This document shows, piece after piece, positions 10,686 through 20,715 of a stretch of DNA of 64,000 nucleotides; positions within the stretch are counted from its first letter, which is position 1, and each line of letters starts with the position of its first letter. A model generated the notes under the pieces. It was not told the DNA's origin. It searched no databases and was given only the letters and a program-made list of their open reading frames with translations. The position numbers and the translations under genes were made by a program. The stretch is taken from assembly GCF_018069895.1 (NCBI RefSeq), contig NZ_JAGQDH010000003.1, positions 227,519-291,518 of the forward strand, given 5' to 3'. Source of the stretch: Roseovarius autotrophicus. GTDB lineage: Bacteria > Pseudomonadota > Alphaproteobacteria > Rhodobacterales > Rhodobacteraceae.

Positions 10686-11004
10686 AGGCTGAATCTCATC
10701 TTTGGTTCTACTTAAACGAATATCGGGTTAAACCCACTATCAAGACCGTATCGTTCACGTTCTTGTGGCAGATTGGCGACAGGCAAGCCATGGGTGCGCC
10801 AGACCACGGATCGCGTTGACACGGATTTCGTCAGACTGACGCAAGACAGGGATAAAAGCGAGACGTAACCTTATCCGCGTGGCGGATGCGCGGTCATGCG
10901 CCTTGGGGCTGTCCGGTCTGCCATCTCCGGCACGGCAGGGGCTTTTCATTGGGCGCCGGCACCGCTAGCGTCGGATCAACTCGCGACAAGAGGAGAAGAG
11001 TGAC
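10686..11004. other. Divergent intergenic region mlaA / ridA
   Basis: A 319-base region that must hold promoters for both directions. Visible signals are an 11-base palindrome GGGTTAAACCC (10725-10735) on the mlaA side, and on the ridA side a TTGACA hexamer (10816-10821) followed by the palindrome CGTCAGACTGACG (10829-10841). No good -10 hexamer stands 16-18 bases after TTGACA. A strong Shine-Dalgarno sequence (AGAGGAG) precedes ridA. No small gene is evident. Confidence 0.5.
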
Positions 11005-11466
11005 ATGAGCCAGTTCGAGAAACGTCTTGCCGAGTTGGGCGTGACCCTGCCCGACGCGCCCGCGCCCGCGGCCAATTATGTGCCCTATGTGCAGGTGGGT
11101 GACATGCTTTATGTCTCGGGGCAGATCGCCAAGGAGGGCGACACCCTGATGACCGGCAAGCTGGGCGCGGATATGGATGTGGCCCAGGGTGCGGCAGCGG
11201 CGCGGGTCTGCGCGATCGCGCTTCTGGCGCAGGTCAAGGCCGCCTGTGGCGGCGATCTTGACCGGTTGGCGCGGGTGGTGCGGCTGACGGGCTTTGTCAA
11301 TTCCACCCCCGAATTCACGCAGCAGCCGGCGGTGATCAACGGCGCGTCGGATTTCCTTGGTGAGGCGCTGGGCGAGGCAGGCAAGCACGCCCGCGCCGCC
11401 GTCTCTGCCGCGTCGCTGCCGTTTGGCGTGGCGGTCGAGATCGACGGGATATTCCAGATCAAATGA
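11005..11466 (+). CDS. RidA family protein (enamine/imine deaminase fold)
   Basis: RidA-family proteins hydrolyse reactive enamine/imine intermediates made by PLP enzymes. The 153-residue product is of the longer, about 150-residue RidA subgroup with an N-terminal helix (FEKRLAELG). It shows YVQVGDMLYVSGQI and the C-terminal ASLPFGVAVEIDGIF. An arginine in HARAAVSA sits where the catalytic Arg of canonical RidA lies. The gene is first in a four-gene run and overlaps the GDPD gene by ATGA. The subgroup is not always a proven deaminase, so the activity is inferred. Confidence 0.9.
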   Translation: MSQFEKRLAELGVTLPDAPAPAANYVPYVQVGDMLYVSGQIAKEGDTLMTGKLGADMDVAQGAAAARVCAIALLAQVKAACGGDLDRLARVVRLTGFVNSTPEFTQQPAVINGASDFLGEALGEAGKHARAAVSAASLPFGVAVEIDGIFQIK

Positions 11467-12230
11467 GCGCGCTGCCCGAGGCGTTTCTGCGCCTGCCGAT
11501 TGCGCATCGCGCGCTCCACGATGTGACGGCGAGGCGGCCCGAGAACTCGCGCGCCGCGATCCGGGCGGCGATGGCGGCGGGCTATGGCATCGAGATTGAC
11601 CTGCAATCGAGCCGTGACGGGCGCGCCATGGTGTTTCACGACTACGATCTCGGGCGGCTCACGTCCGAGACGGGGCCGGTGCGCCAGCGCGATGCGGCAC
11701 AGCTCGCGCAAATCCCGCTCAAGGGCGGCGACGAGGGTATTCCCGATCTGTCCGAGGTGCTGGCGCTGGTCGCGGGCCGGGTGCCCCTGCTGATCGAGTT
11801 GAAGGACCAGCATGGCCGGATGGGCGCGACCGATGGCGCGCTGGAGGCGGCCACCGCCGAGGCGCTCCGGGGCTATGCGGGGCCGGTGGCGCTGATGTCC
11901 TTCAACCCCGAGATGGTGGTCGCGATGGCCGACCTCGCCCCCGAGCGGCCGCGCGGCATCGTGACCTGCGCCTACACGCCCGAGGACTGGCCGCTCTTGC
12001 GCGAGGAGACCCGCGCGCGGCTCCGCGATATCCCCGATTATGACCGAGCGGGCGCCGCGTTCGTGAGCCATGACGTGGACGACCTCGACAATCCGCACCT
12101 GACCCGATTGCGCGCCAAGGGGGCCGCGATCCTGTGCTGGACGGTGCGCAGCCCGGAGGTGGAGGCCCGCGCGCGGCAGGTCGTGGACAACATCACGTTT
12201 GAGGGTTATCTGGCCGCCCTCCCCGCTTGA
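11463..12230 (+). CDS. Glycerophosphodiester phosphodiesterase family protein
   Basis: Likely hydrolyses glycerophosphodiesters to glycerol-3-phosphate plus alcohol. The 255-residue TIM-barrel protein has the family motifs IAHRALHD (usually HRG, here HRA), PENSRAAI, the metal-ligand segment EIDLQSSRDGRAMVFHD, and LLIELKD. The C-terminal AILCWTVRS matches the usual VxxWTVN strand. It has no signal peptide, so it is cytoplasmic, unlike GlpQ. It is coupled by ATGA to ridA upstream; the next gene begins 35 bases downstream. Confidence 0.92.
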   Translation: MSALPEAFLRLPIAHRALHDVTARRPENSRAAIRAAMAAGYGIEIDLQSSRDGRAMVFHDYDLGRLTSETGPVRQRDAAQLAQIPLKGGDEGIPDLSEVLALVAGRVPLLIELKDQHGRMGATDGALEAATAEALRGYAGPVALMSFNPEMVVAMADLAPERPRGIVTCAYTPEDWPLLREETRARLRDIPDYDRAGAAFVSHDVDDLDNPHLTRLRAKGAAILCWTVRSPEVEARARQVVDNITFEGYLAALPA

Positions 12231-12265
12231 TCGGCCGTGCCCGCCCGCCAGATAGGACAGTCGGC

Positions 12266-13453
12266 ATGACCGACACCGCGATCACCATCACGCTCCATGA
12301 CCGCATCGCCGAGATCGGCGAGGGCGATTGGGACGCCTGCGCCTGCCCCGAGGCGGCAGGTGGCGCGCGCCCCGAAGACCCGTTCACCACCTACCGGTTC
12401 CTGTCGGCGCTGGAACAGAGCGGTTCTGTCGGGCGCGGCACCGGCTGGCAGCCGCAATATCTGCGCGCCGAGGCGGGGGGCGCGGTGATCGCCGTGGCCC
12501 CGCTCTATGCCAAATCCCACAGCCAGGGCGAATATATCTTCGACCATTCCTGGGCCCATGCCTATGAGCGTGCGGGCGGGCGCTATTACCCCAAGCTGCA
12601 AGGGGCGGTGCCCTTCACGCCGGTGACGGGGCGGCGCCTGCTGGCGCGTCCGGGCCATGAGGCGGCGGGGCGGGCGGCGCTCTTGCAGGGTGCGCGCGAG
12701 GTGGCGACGCGGCACGCGATTTCGTCGGTCCATATGACCTTCTGCACCGGAGCGGAGGTCGCGGCGGGCGAGGCGGCGGGTTATCTCGCGCGGCGCACCC
12801 AGCAATATCACTGGGAAAATCGCGGCTATGGCGGGTTTGACGACTTTCTTGATGATCTGTCATCGCGCAAGCGCAAGACGATCCGCAAGGAGCGCGCCCG
12901 TGCGCAGGCCTTTGGCGGCGAGATCGTGCACCTGACCGGCGACCAGATCCGCCCCGAGCACTGGGAGGCGGTCTGGGGCTTTTACCAGGACACCGGCGCA
13001 CGCAAATGGGGCACGCCCTATTTGCGTCGGGCCTTCTTCGATCTCGCACATGAGCGGTTGCGCGGCGATGTCCTGCTGATCCTCGCTTTGCGCGGGGGCA
13101 GGCCGGTGGCGGGCGCGATGAATTTCATTGGCGCTTCGGCGCTTTATGGCCGCTACTGGGGCTGCGTCGAGGATCACCCCTGTCTTCACTTCGAGTTGTG
13201 CTATTACCGCGCCATCGAGTTTGCCATTGAATCGGGACTGCAAAGGGTCGAGGCTGGCGCGCAGGGCGAGCACAAGCTGGCGCGCGGCTATCTGCCCCGG
13301 CCCGTCCATTCGCTGCACTGGCTGCGCGATCCGGGCTTTGCCAGGGCGGTGGCCGAGTATCTGGAGGCCGAGCGCGCCGCGGTGGATGAGGAAATTGACA
13401 TATTGACCGGCTATGGCCCGTTTCGCCGCACCGTCATGGAGGATCACGAATGA
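12266..13453 (+). CDS. DUF482 / GNAT-like protein (FemAB-related acyltransferase family)
   Basis: A 395-residue member of the DUF482 family, often labelled peptidoglycan-biosynthesis or GNAT acetyltransferase; no reaction has been established to my knowledge. Landmarks are GDWDAC near the N-terminus, [42 protein letters not shown], the strand [14 protein letters not shown], and the late [15 protein letters not shown] chose the ATG at 12266: the frame is open to a TTG overlapping the GDPD stop, but the residues before 12266 lack family resemblance. It overlaps the next gene by ATGA. Confidence 0.85.
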   Translation: MTDTAITITLHDRIAEIGEGDWDACACPEAAGGARPEDPFTTYRFLSALEQSGSVGRGTGWQPQYLRAEAGGAVIAVAPLYAKSHSQGEYIFDHSWAHAYERAGGRYYPKLQGAVPFTPVTGRRLLARPGHEAAGRAALLQGAREVATRHAISSVHMTFCTGAEVAAGEAAGYLARRTQQYHWENRGYGGFDDFLDDLSSRKRKTIRKERARAQAFGGEIVHLTGDQIRPEHWEAVWGFYQDTGARKWGTPYLRRAFFDLAHERLRGDVLLILALRGGRPVAGAMNFIGASALYGRYWGCVEDHPCLHFELCYYRAIEFAIESGLQRVEAGAQGEHKLARGYLPRPVHSLHWLRDPGFARAVAEYLEAERAAVDEEIDILTGYGPFRRTVMEDHE

Positions 13454-13746
13454 CCGAGAAACTCAGCGACACGGCCCGCAAGACCACGCTCGCGCCGCTT
13501 CTGGAGAACGGCTGGGCCATGGTCGAGGGGCGCGACGCCATCGCCAAGACCTATCAGTTCGCCGATTTCGTCGAGGCCGTGGGCTTCATGACGCGCGCGG
13601 CGCTCTGGGCAGAGAAGTGGAACCACCATCCCGAGTGGTTCAACGTCTACAAGAGGGTAGAGGTGACGCTCTCCACCCATGACGTGGGGGGGCTGAGCGC
13701 GCTTGACGTGAAACTCGCGCGCAAGCTTGACGGGCTCGCGGGCTGA
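13450..13746 (+). CDS. phhB: 4a-hydroxytetrahydrobiopterin dehydratase (pterin-4a-carbinolamine dehydratase)
   Basis: Dehydrates the 4a-hydroxy pterin formed by aromatic amino acid hydroxylases. The 98-residue protein has the active-site HHPEW motif (His59, His60, Pro61) and the later THDVGGLS (His77, Asp78), with the expected family length. It starts in an ATGA overlap with the DUF482 gene. No phenylalanine hydroxylase gene is nearby; in many bacteria PCD-like proteins serve molybdopterin or other pterin enzymes, so the physiological partner is open. Confidence 0.93.
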   Translation: MTEKLSDTARKTTLAPLLENGWAMVEGRDAIAKTYQFADFVEAVGFMTRAALWAEKWNHHPEWFNVYKRVEVTLSTHDVGGLSALDVKLARKLDGLAG

Positions 13747-13769
13747 ACTGACGGGTGTCACTATTCGAA

Positions 13770-13844
13770 GAACGATGAAGCGAGGCGGGCGCGCTTTCAT
13801 CGTTCGGAAAATACTCCGGGGAGCGCGAGGGGCTGGCCCCTCGC
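13770..13844. terminator. Two hairpins between converging genes (bidirectional terminator)
   Basis: The first stem pairs GAACGATGAA (13770-13779) with TTCATCGTTC (13796-13805). The second pairs GCGAGGGG (13825-13832) with CCCCTCGC (13837-13844) around a four-base loop. They fill the short gap between the PCD and peroxiredoxin stops. Neither has a long U tract, so termination efficiency is inferred from position and stem strength. Confidence 0.6.
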
Positions 13845-13859
13845 ACCCGCTCTTGCCGT

Positions 13860-14348
13860 TCAGATCTCTGCCAGCAGCGATTCGCCCGCTGTCGCCTCGC
13901 AGGTGCCGGGGCTTGCCTCGACATGGAGCACGGAGACGGTGCCATCCTCGACCGCTATGGCATAGCGTTTCGAGCGCGCCATAAGGCCTGCGGGCGGCGC
14001 GTCGAAAGTCATGCCGACCGCCTTGGTAAAGGCGCTTTGCGGGTCGGCGAGCATGGTGATTCCGGCCTGCGTGGCGCCGGTCGCCTCGCCCCATGCCTTC
14101 ATCACGAATGGGTCGTTGACGGAGATGCAGATGATCTCGTCCACGCCCTTCTTGTCGTATTCAGCCTTGGTGCGGATGAAGCTTGGCACATGGGCCGAGG
14201 AGCAGGTGGGCGTATAGGCGCCGGGCACGGCGAAGATCACCACCTTGCGGCCCTTGGTGAGGCTCGTCACGCTGACCTCTTCGGGGCCGTTCGCGCCGAG
14301 ACGCAAAAGCGTCGCCTCGGGCAGTTTGTCGCCAGTGGAAATGGTCAT
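13860..14348 (-). CDS. Peroxiredoxin (Prx5 / glutaredoxin-type)
   Basis: Reduces hydroperoxides, probably with glutathione/glutaredoxin. The 162-residue protein shows the Prx5 active site PGAYTPTCSSAHVPSF with peroxidatic Cys49, plus Cys74 in the EIICISVND strand and the MARSKRYA segment carrying the conserved Arg. There is no signal peptide, so it is cytosolic. I start at 14348 (MTISTGDKLP), which matches family N-termini; the frame is open far upstream over the antisense of the next gene. It is divergent from the flavoprotein gene, with about 90 bases between starts. Confidence 0.95.
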   Translation of the reverse strand: MTISTGDKLPEATLLRLGANGPEEVSVTSLTKGRKVVIFAVPGAYTPTCSSAHVPSFIRTKAEYDKKGVDEIICISVNDPFVMKAWGEATGATQAGITMLADPQSAFTKAVGMTFDAPPAGLMARSKRYAIAVEDGTVSVLHVEASPGTCEATAGESLLAEI

Positions 14349-14438
14349 GGTCGTTTCCTTTCTCCTGTCGGTTTGCGGTTGGATGTAACCATAGGCCGGT
14401 GTTAGGCAAGGGGCCACGGCAAAACGAGAGGGCGCGCG

Positions 14439-15641
14439 ATGGCGGGAGTGGTGGTGATCGGGGCCGGGCAGGCGGGGGCCACGCTGGTGGCGAAGCTGCG
14501 GGGCGAAGGCCATGACGGCGCGATCACGCTGATCGGCGAGGAGCCGGTGCCGCCCTACCAACGCCCGCCGCTGTCGAAGAAATACCTGCTGGGCGACATG
14601 GCGCTGGAGCGGCTCTATCTGCGGCCCGAGAGCTATTATGCCGAGGCGGGGATTGATCTGCGCACGGGCGCGCGCGTGACCGGCATCGACCGGGGCGCAA
14701 GGGAGGTGGTGATCGGCGCGGAGCGGCTTGGCTATGCACATCTTGTGCTGGCCACCGGGTCTGTGCCGCGCCGCCTGCCGCCCGCGATTGGCGGCGATCT
14801 GGCGGGCGTGCATGTGGTGCGCACGCTGGCGGATGTGGATGCGATGGCGCCGGGGTTTGTCGCCGGGGCAAAGGTGCTGATCGTGGGCGGCGGCTATATC
14901 GGGCTGGAGGCGGCGGCGGTGGCGGCGGCGCGCGGTATGGATGTGGTGCTGATCGAGATGGCCGACCGTATCCTGAAGCGGGTGGCCGCGCGCGAGACCT
15001 CTGATTATTTCCGCGCGCTGCATGGGCGGCATGGCGTGGATATCCGTGAGGGCGTCGGGCTGGAGCGGCTGTCGGGCGAAGGCCGGGTGCGGGGCGCGCG
15101 GCTTTCGGATGGCAGCGAAATCGGTGTGGATATGGTGATCGTCGGCATCGGGATCGCGCCCGCGACGGGGCTGGCCGAGGCGGCGGGGCTGGTCATTGAG
15201 AATGGCATCGCGGTTGACGAGCTTGGCCGCACCTCGGACCCGGTGATCTGGGCGGCGGGGGATTGCGCCTCTTTCCCCTATAAGGGCGGGCGGCTGCGGC
15301 TGGAAAGCGTGCCCAATGCCATCGACATGGCCGACTGCGTGGCGGGCAATATCATGGGGCGCGCCGTGCCGTATGTGCCGCGCCCGTGGTTCTGGTCGGA
15401 TCAATACGATGTGAAATTGCAGATCGCAGGGCTGAATGCGGGCTTTGACCGGGTGGTGACGCGCGCGGCGGAGGGCGCGTTTTCGGTCTGGTATTACGAG
15501 GGGACGATGCTGCGGGCGGTCGATGCGATGAACGATCCGCGCGCCTATATGGTGGGCAAGCGGCTGATCGAGGCGGGGCAGAGCGCCGATCCGTCCCTTG
15601 TGGCCGATCCGGGCGTGGATCTCAGGGTGCTGCTCGCGTGA
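14439..15641 (+). CDS. NAD(P)/FAD-dependent ferredoxin-reductase-like oxidoreductase
   Basis: A flavoprotein of the rhodocoxin/putidaredoxin reductase type that passes electrons from NAD(P)H to a [2Fe-2S] ferredoxin. The 400-residue protein has the FAD-binding VVIGAGQAGATLV at the N-terminus, PPYQRPPLSKKYL (typical of this group), the NAD-binding VLIVGGGYIGLEAAA near residue 150, and the second FAD motif IWAAGDCASF near residue 270. The reductase C-terminal domain with PRPWFWSDQYDVKLQIAG follows. No ferredoxin or P450 gene lies beside it. Its GTGA stop overlap couples it to rsmD. Confidence 0.93.
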   Translation: MAGVVVIGAGQAGATLVAKLRGEGHDGAITLIGEEPVPPYQRPPLSKKYLLGDMALERLYLRPESYYAEAGIDLRTGARVTGIDRGAREVVIGAERLGYAHLVLATGSVPRRLPPAIGGDLAGVHVVRTLADVDAMAPGFVAGAKVLIVGGGYIGLEAAAVAAARGMDVVLIEMADRILKRVAARETSDYFRALHGRHGVDIREGVGLERLSGEGRVRGARLSDGSEIGVDMVIVGIGIAPATGLAEAAGLVIENGIAVDELGRTSDPVIWAAGDCASFPYKGGRLRLESVPNAIDMADCVAGNIMGRAVPYVPRPWFWSDQYDVKLQIAGLNAGFDRVVTRAAEGAFSVWYYEGTMLRAVDAMNDPRAYMVGKRLIEAGQSADPSLVADPGVDLRVLLA

Positions 15642-16195
15642 GAATTATCGGCGGCGCATATCGCGGGCGGGCTCTGGCCAGTGTCGGTAAGGGCGATGCG
15701 GCGGCGCATCTGCGCCCGACCTCGGACCGGGTGCGCGAGGCGCTTTTCAATGTGCTGGCGGGTGGTTATGGCGACCCGGTGACGGGCGCGCGGGTGCTTG
15801 ATCTGTTCGCGGGTACCGGCGCGCTCGGGTTGGAGGCGCTGTCGCGCGGTGCGCAGGCCGCCACCTTCGTCGAAAACGGGCGCAAGGCGCTGGCGCTTTT
15901 GCGGCAGAATATCGCGCTTTGCCGCGCCGAGGATCGCGCGCGGGTGATCGCGGCGGATGCGCGCCGGCCGGGGACCAATGCGCAGGCGCCGCACGATCTG
16001 GTGTTTCTCGATCCGCCCTATGGCAAGGGGCTGGGCGAGGCCGCGCTGACGGCGGCGCTGGCGGGCGGCTGGATCGCGCCGGGCGCGCTGATCGTCTGGG
16101 AGGAAAGCGCCGTCATCACGCCCCAAGAGGGGCTGCGGCTGATCGAGGAACGGCGCTATGGCGCGACGGTGATCCGGTTCCTGGAGGCGGGGTAG
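15638..16195 (+). CDS. rsmD: 16S rRNA (guanine(966)-N(2))-methyltransferase RsmD
   Basis: Methylates G966 of 16S rRNA in the assembled small subunit. The 185-residue protein has the RsmD N-terminus MRIIGGAYRGRAL, LRPTSDRVREALFN, the SAM-binding VLDLFAGTGALGLEALSRG, and the catalytic VFLDPPYG (N/DPPY motif). The start is GTG at 15638, overlapping the upstream stop (GTGA), and the encoded MRIIGG matches family starts exactly. After it, 222 bases (16196-16417) separate it from the converging holA stop; I see no gene there. Confidence 0.96.
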   Translation: MRIIGGAYRGRALASVGKGDAAAHLRPTSDRVREALFNVLAGGYGDPVTGARVLDLFAGTGALGLEALSRGAQAATFVENGRKALALLRQNIALCRAEDRARVIAADARRPGTNAQAPHDLVFLDPPYGKGLGEAALTAALAGGWIAPGALIVWEESAVITPQEGLRLIEERRYGATVIRFLEAG

Positions 16196-16417
16196 CGGGC
16201 GGCGCTAGTGTTCGCCACCTGACATAAGTTACCCGGTATTGAGCAGGCGCGCCATGTTGGCGGAATCTGGAATGCCAGGGGCGTTGAATGGCCTTGCGCT
16301 GACGCTGGCCTCCTGCCACCCGCGCGGCTCATCCCTCAATTGGGAATGTCCATGCGGGTCATCAACGGACACTTTGCAGCCGCTTTGCACCAGGTATATT
16401 GCGTCAGGGGGCGAACG

Positions 16418-17446
16418 CTAGCGCGACCGCGCGAGCATCGCGAGACGGATCAGCGCGCGTTCTACCAGCGCCATCTCGGGGGCGCGTTGCGCGGCGGAGC
16501 GCAGATGAAGGTCGGTCTCGGTCAGGATCGTCAGCGCCTGTTCAAGCCGCGCCGCGCCCCAGCCCTGGGCCTGGCGCAGCATCTGGTCGCGGCGGGGGCC
16601 AAAGACCGGTGGGCGCAGGCGATTGATGCCCTGGGACGCGCCGCCGGGATCGGCGGCGGCGGTATAAAGCGCGCGAAAATGGCGCGCGGCCCCGATGCAC
16701 AGGCCCACCGGCTGCACGCCCTGCGCCTTCAGCCGCCGCAGCACCGGCGCGATTCCGCCCGAGCGCCCCTCGGCCACGATGGCAAGCACCTCGTCAAGAT
16801 CGGCCTCGGTCGAGGCGGGTGCGCAGGCCGTGATGTCGTCGGCCGAAAGCGGCGCGGGATCACCCGTCTTGTAGAGTGCGAGTTTCTCGATTGTCTGGCG
16901 GAAATCGCCCGGATCGAGCGCCCGCGACAGCACCACGATATCGCCCATGACAGGCCCCGGAATGTCGTGCAGTCCGGCGCGGGCCAGCACCGCCTCGATT
17001 TCCTCGCGCGAGGGCGGTTCGTCATAGATGCCGATGGCATAGGCGTTTGGATGGCTCTCGAACGCCTTGCGCAATCTGGACGTGGCCTTGAGTTGACCGG
17101 CGGTTACGACGATCTGCGCGTCGCCCGTCTGCCAGTCGGCCAAGGCGGCAAGGATCGGCTCGGCCAAAGCCTCGGTCGCGTCCTCGGCAAAGGCCACGCG
17201 CGGGCCGGGGAAAAAGCCCTGCGCCTTGACCGCATCGAGAAGAAGCGCCGGATCGCGGCGCAGATCGGCGGCAGGCAGGCGCGTCAGGCGCATTTCCTCC
17301 TCCGCGCCGGGGCCAAGCAGGGCGGCGATGACCTCCTGCCGCCTGAGCGCCACGCGCATCGCGTCCGAACCGTAGATCAGAAGGCCCGCGCGCCCCGGAT
17401 CGGGCCGGGCGAAATAGCGCGGGGCATCGCGGGCCGAGAGCTTCAT
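16418..17446 (-). CDS. holA: DNA polymerase III subunit delta
   Basis: Delta opens the beta clamp within the clamp loader. The 342-residue protein is of usual length and shows the divergent AAA-type fold: LLIYGSDAMRVALRRQEVI replacing a true P-loop, QIVVTAGQLKATSRLRKAFE in domain I/II, AIGIYDEPPSREEIE, and the C-terminal helical domain ending in EMALVERALIRLAMLARSR in part. It overlaps lptE by four bases (ATGA), following the widespread leuS-lptE-holA order. Confidence 0.93.
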   Translation of the reverse strand: MKLSARDAPRYFARPDPGRAGLLIYGSDAMRVALRRQEVIAALLGPGAEEEMRLTRLPAADLRRDPALLLDAVKAQGFFPGPRVAFAEDATEALAEPILAALADWQTGDAQIVVTAGQLKATSRLRKAFESHPNAYAIGIYDEPPSREEIEAVLARAGLHDIPGPVMGDIVVLSRALDPGDFRQTIEKLALYKTGDPAPLSADDITACAPASTEADLDEVLAIVAEGRSGGIAPVLRRLKAQGVQPVGLCIGAARHFRALYTAAADPGGASQGINRLRPPVFGPRRDQMLRQAQGWGAARLEQALTILTETDLHLRSAAQRAPEMALVERALIRLAMLARSR

Positions 17447-17934
17447 TGCGGCAGATCGCGCACCGAAGCGGCGAGCCGGGTCAGAAGCTGATCGGCCAGC
17501 ATGGACATCAGCCGCGCCTCGGCATCGCGCTCGGCGGCCTGGGTGGCCACGGGTGTGTCGAAGGTGGAATAGCCGGAGAAATTATCGACCGTTCCCCTGG
17601 TCACGATCTCGTCGGTCTGCCGGTCGCGCAGGGTGTAATCGACACGCCCCAGAAGGTTGACACGCAGCGTGATGTTGCTGCGGTCGATGGATACGCCCTG
17701 CTTGCGCAGCGAGATCGCGGGGGTGAGCAGGTAACGCGCGCCCGCAGCACGACCGAGGCGACCCTCAAGCTCTTGCGTCAGCAGAAAGCCCGCGCGCGTG
17801 TCGGGGTCCGCGATCTCGATGCGCCCCGTCAGCGCCGCACCGCCACCGCCCGGCGCATAGACCGGCGAAAAGCCGCACCCCGCCAACGCGGCGAGGCCCG
17901 AGAGCAGGAACAGGCGGCGGTCAGATGACGACAT
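17443..17934 (-). CDS. lptE: LPS-assembly lipoprotein LptE
   Basis: LptE plugs the LptD barrel that inserts lipopolysaccharide into the outer membrane. The 163-residue precursor has a short lipoprotein signal ending LAGC (Cys20), followed by [10 protein letters not shown], the typical start of the mature alphaproteobacterial protein. The C-terminal half shows beta strands and a final helix ([20 protein letters not shown]) common to the family. It overlaps the leuS end by 14 bases and holA by four, so the three genes share a transcript. Sequence conservation in the family is low; the context supports the call strongly. Confidence 0.9.
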   Translation of the reverse strand: MSSSDRRLFLLSGLAALAGCGFSPVYAPGGGGAALTGRIEIADPDTRAGFLLTQELEGRLGRAAGARYLLTPAISLRKQGVSIDRSNITLRVNLLGRVDYTLRDRQTDEIVTRGTVDNFSGYSTFDTPVATQAAERDAEARLMSMLADQLLTRLAASVRDLPQ

Positions 17935-20569
17935 TCACGATCCGTCCGGGGACAACGATGATCTTTTTCGGCGCGGCCCCTTCAAGCGCCCTTTGCACAG
18001 CATCATGGGCAAGTGCCGTCTTTTCAACCTCGGATTTGCCCATCTCGCGTGGCACGGTGATTTCCGCGCGCCGCTTGCCGTTGATCTGGATGGGCAGCGT
18101 CACCGTGTCGTCGATCAGCAGTGCCGGATCGGCCTGGGGCCAGGGCGCCGTGGCTACAAGGCCCTCGCCGCCCAGCATGGCCCAGATATCCTCCGACAGG
18201 TGCGGGGTCATGGGCGACATGAGCTGCGCCAGGGTGCGGACGGCCTCGCGTTTCGCCGCATGGCCCGCCTGCGATTTCATCAGCGTGTTGGTAAAGGCAT
18301 AGAGCCGCGCGATGGCGGCGTTGAAGCCGAAGGATTCGACGCCTCTGGACACCTCGTCGATGGTCTTGTGCATCTCGCGCAACAATGCCTCATCGGCCTC
18401 TGGCGTGGCCGTCTCGGGGGCGCTGCCCACTTCTGACGCCAGACGCCAGACGCGCGAAAGGTGGCGATGCGCGGCCTCGGCGCCAGAGGCGGTCCATTCC
18501 ACGTCGCGCTCGGGCGGGCTGTCCGACAGGACGAACCAGCGCGCGGTATCGGCGCCGTATTGGCTTATGATGGTGGAGGGATCGACGACGTTCTTCTTGG
18601 ATTTTGACATCTTGGCGGAGGGGATCACTTCGATCAGGTCGTGCTCCGCGAGTTTGCCCTCCATATGCGCCTGAGCCAGCCGCTGAGCAAGCAGCACGTC
18701 ATCACCAGAGCCTAGTTCGCTTTTCAAGCTAGCCCTTTTCTTGCCGTCTTTTCCAACAAATTCCACTACTTCTTCCGGCAGATGATAGACCGGGCGGCCC
18801 GCCGCATCGCGGGTCTGGTAGATCTCATGCGTCACCATCCCTTGCGTAAACAGTGCATCGAACGGCTCGATCGCGCGGGCGGGCAGGTGGCCGCAAATCT
18901 GCATCGCCCGGGCGAAGAAGCGGGAATAGAGCAGGTGCAGGATCGCGTGCTCGATGCCGCCGATATACTGGTCCACGTTCATCCAGTAGTTGGCCTCGGC
19001 CATGTCGGTGGGCGTCGGGGCATCGGGCGCGGTGAAGCGGGCGTAATACCAGCTTGAATCGACGAAGGTGTCCATCGTGTCGGTCTCGCGCCGGGCGGGC
19101 GCGCCGCAGCGCGGGCAGGGGCACGCGGCCCATGTCGGGTGGCGGTCAAGCGGGTTGCCGGGGGCGTCAAAGCTCACATCGTCGGGCAGGCGGACCGGCA
19201 GGTTTTCCTTTTTCTCCGGCACCACGCCACAGGCATCGCAATGCACCACCGGAATCGGGCAGCCCCAGTAGCGTTGCCGCGACAGGCCCCAGTCGCGCAG
19301 GCGGAACCTGGTCACGCCCTGGCCCACGCCATTCTCTTCGCACAGCGCGATGGCGGCGTCGATGGCCTGCGCCCCGGTCTGAATCTCGTCGCCCGCCAGC
19401 GGGCGGGTGTAGCGCACCGCCTCTGACTTGGGCGGGATGAAGGGGCTTTGGGAAACGTCATGCGCGCCGTCGCGCGGCTGGAACGTGTCGATGATCGGCA
19501 GGCCGTACTTGACCGCGAAATCGTGGTCGCGCTGGTCATGGGCAGGCACGCCGTAGATCGCGCCGGTGCCATAATCCATCAGAATGAAATTGGCGATCCA
19601 GACCGGCAATTCACAGGTGTTGTCAAACGGGTGACGCACGCGCAATCCGGTGTCGAAGCCAAGTTTCTCGGCCTTCTCGATGGCTTCTTCGGTGGTGCCG
19701 CCGCGCCGCGCCTCGGCGCAGAACGCCGCCACATCCGCGCGCTCGCGCTCCAGTGATTTCGCCAGCGGGTGATCGGGGGAAATACCCAGAAACGACGCGC
19801 CCAGCATGGTGTCGGGCCGGGTGGTATAGACCTCGATCCGGTCATACCCCTCTGGCCCGTCGATGAGCGAGAACGCGAATTGCAGCCCGCGCGATTTGCC
19901 GATCCAGTTCTCCTGCATAGTGCGCACCTTGGCGGGCCAGTTGTCGAGGCCGTCGAGCGCGTCAAGCAACTCGCCCGCGAAATCCGAGATGCGGAAGAAC
20001 CATTGCGTCAGTTCGCGCCGCTCGACCTCTGCGCCCGAGCGCCAGCCCTTGCCGTCGATCACCTGCTCGTTGGCGAGCACGGTCATGTCCACCGGATCCC
20101 AGTTCACCACCGCGTTCTTGCGGTAAACCAGCCCCTTCTCGAGAAAATCGAGGAACAGCGCCTGTTGCTGGCCGTAATATTCGGGGTCGCAGGTGGCAAA
20201 CTCGCGGCTCCAGTCGATCGAGAGGCCGAGCGGCTTCATCTGCGCGCGCATGGTGGCGATATTGTCGTAGGTCCAGTCCTTGGGGTGGCCTCCGCTTGCC
20301 ATGGCGGCGTTTTCGGCGGGCATCCCGAAGGCGTCCCAGCCCATCGGGTGCAGCACGTTATGGCCTGTGGCGATCCTGTGGCGCGCGACCACATCGCCCA
20401 TCGTGTAGTTGCGCACATGGCCCATATGGATGCGCCCCGAGGGGTAGGGGAACATTTCCAGCACGTAATACTTGGGCTTCGCGTCATCGCGGGCGGCGCG
20501 GAAAATGCCGGCTGCGTCCCAGGCAGCCTGCCATTTCGCTTCGATCTCGGCGGGGGAATAGCGCGACAT
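17921..20569 (-). CDS. leuS: Leucyl-tRNA synthetase
   Basis: A class Ia aminoacyl-tRNA synthetase. The 882-residue protein has the HIGH-type motif in [11 protein letters not shown], an editing domain (CP1) with [10 protein letters not shown], the zinc-ribbon-like Cys clusters around [15 protein letters not shown], and KMSKSKKN. The start at 20569 ([14 protein letters not shown]) matches LeuRS N-termini; the frame is open 54 bases further upstream without conservation. The final residues ([13 protein letters not shown]) match the canonical LeuRS tail. It is first in the leuS-lptE-holA operon. Confidence 0.98.
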   Translation of the reverse strand: MSRYSPAEIEAKWQAAWDAAGIFRAARDDAKPKYYVLEMFPYPSGRIHMGHVRNYTMGDVVARHRIATGHNVLHPMGWDAFGMPAENAAMASGGHPKDWTYDNIATMRAQMKPLGLSIDWSREFATCDPEYYGQQQALFLDFLEKGLVYRKNAVVNWDPVDMTVLANEQVIDGKGWRSGAEVERRELTQWFFRISDFAGELLDALDGLDNWPAKVRTMQENWIGKSRGLQFAFSLIDGPEGYDRIEVYTTRPDTMLGASFLGISPDHPLAKSLERERADVAAFCAEARRGGTTEEAIEKAEKLGFDTGLRVRHPFDNTCELPVWIANFILMDYGTGAIYGVPAHDQRDHDFAVKYGLPIIDTFQPRDGAHDVSQSPFIPPKSEAVRYTRPLAGDEIQTGAQAIDAAIALCEENGVGQGVTRFRLRDWGLSRQRYWGCPIPVVHCDACGVVPEKKENLPVRLPDDVSFDAPGNPLDRHPTWAACPCPRCGAPARRETDTMDTFVDSSWYYARFTAPDAPTPTDMAEANYWMNVDQYIGGIEHAILHLLYSRFFARAMQICGHLPARAIEPFDALFTQGMVTHEIYQTRDAAGRPVYHLPEEVVEFVGKDGKKRASLKSELGSGDDVLLAQRLAQAHMEGKLAEHDLIEVIPSAKMSKSKKNVVDPSTIISQYGADTARWFVLSDSPPERDVEWTASGAEAAHRHLSRVWRLASEVGSAPETATPEADEALLREMHKTIDEVSRGVESFGFNAAIARLYAFTNTLMKSQAGHAAKREAVRTLAQLMSPMTPHLSEDIWAMLGGEGLVATAPWPQADPALLIDDTVTLPIQINGKRRAEITVPREMGKSEVEKTALAHDAVQRALEGAAPKKIIVVPGRIVNVVI

Positions 20570-20715
20570 TGGCCGTGCCTTTCTTGCTTTTCGTGGTGTT
20601 GGCAGGGGTGATAGGCGCTTCACCCGGCTGGGTCCAGAGGGCGGGCGCAGAATCCGGGGCTTTGCGGGCCGGGGGTGCGGATTTATAACCGCGAGGGGCG
20701 CAGGCGGGCGAGTGC

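Noticed and set aside
10816..10844. TTGACA at 10816 as a full ridA promoter
   Set aside because: No acceptable -10 hexamer stands 16-18 bases downstream (ACGCAA at 17), so it is mentioned only as a possible -35.
13860..15404. A 514-codon extension of the peroxiredoxin frame over the flavoprotein gene
   Set aside because: Only the last 162 codons match peroxiredoxins; the rest is antisense to a well supported oxidoreductase.
16196..16417. Short frames between rsmD and holA (for example 16239-16421)
   Set aside because: No ribosome-binding site, no family resemblance, and the gap is short enough to be ordinary intergenic DNA.
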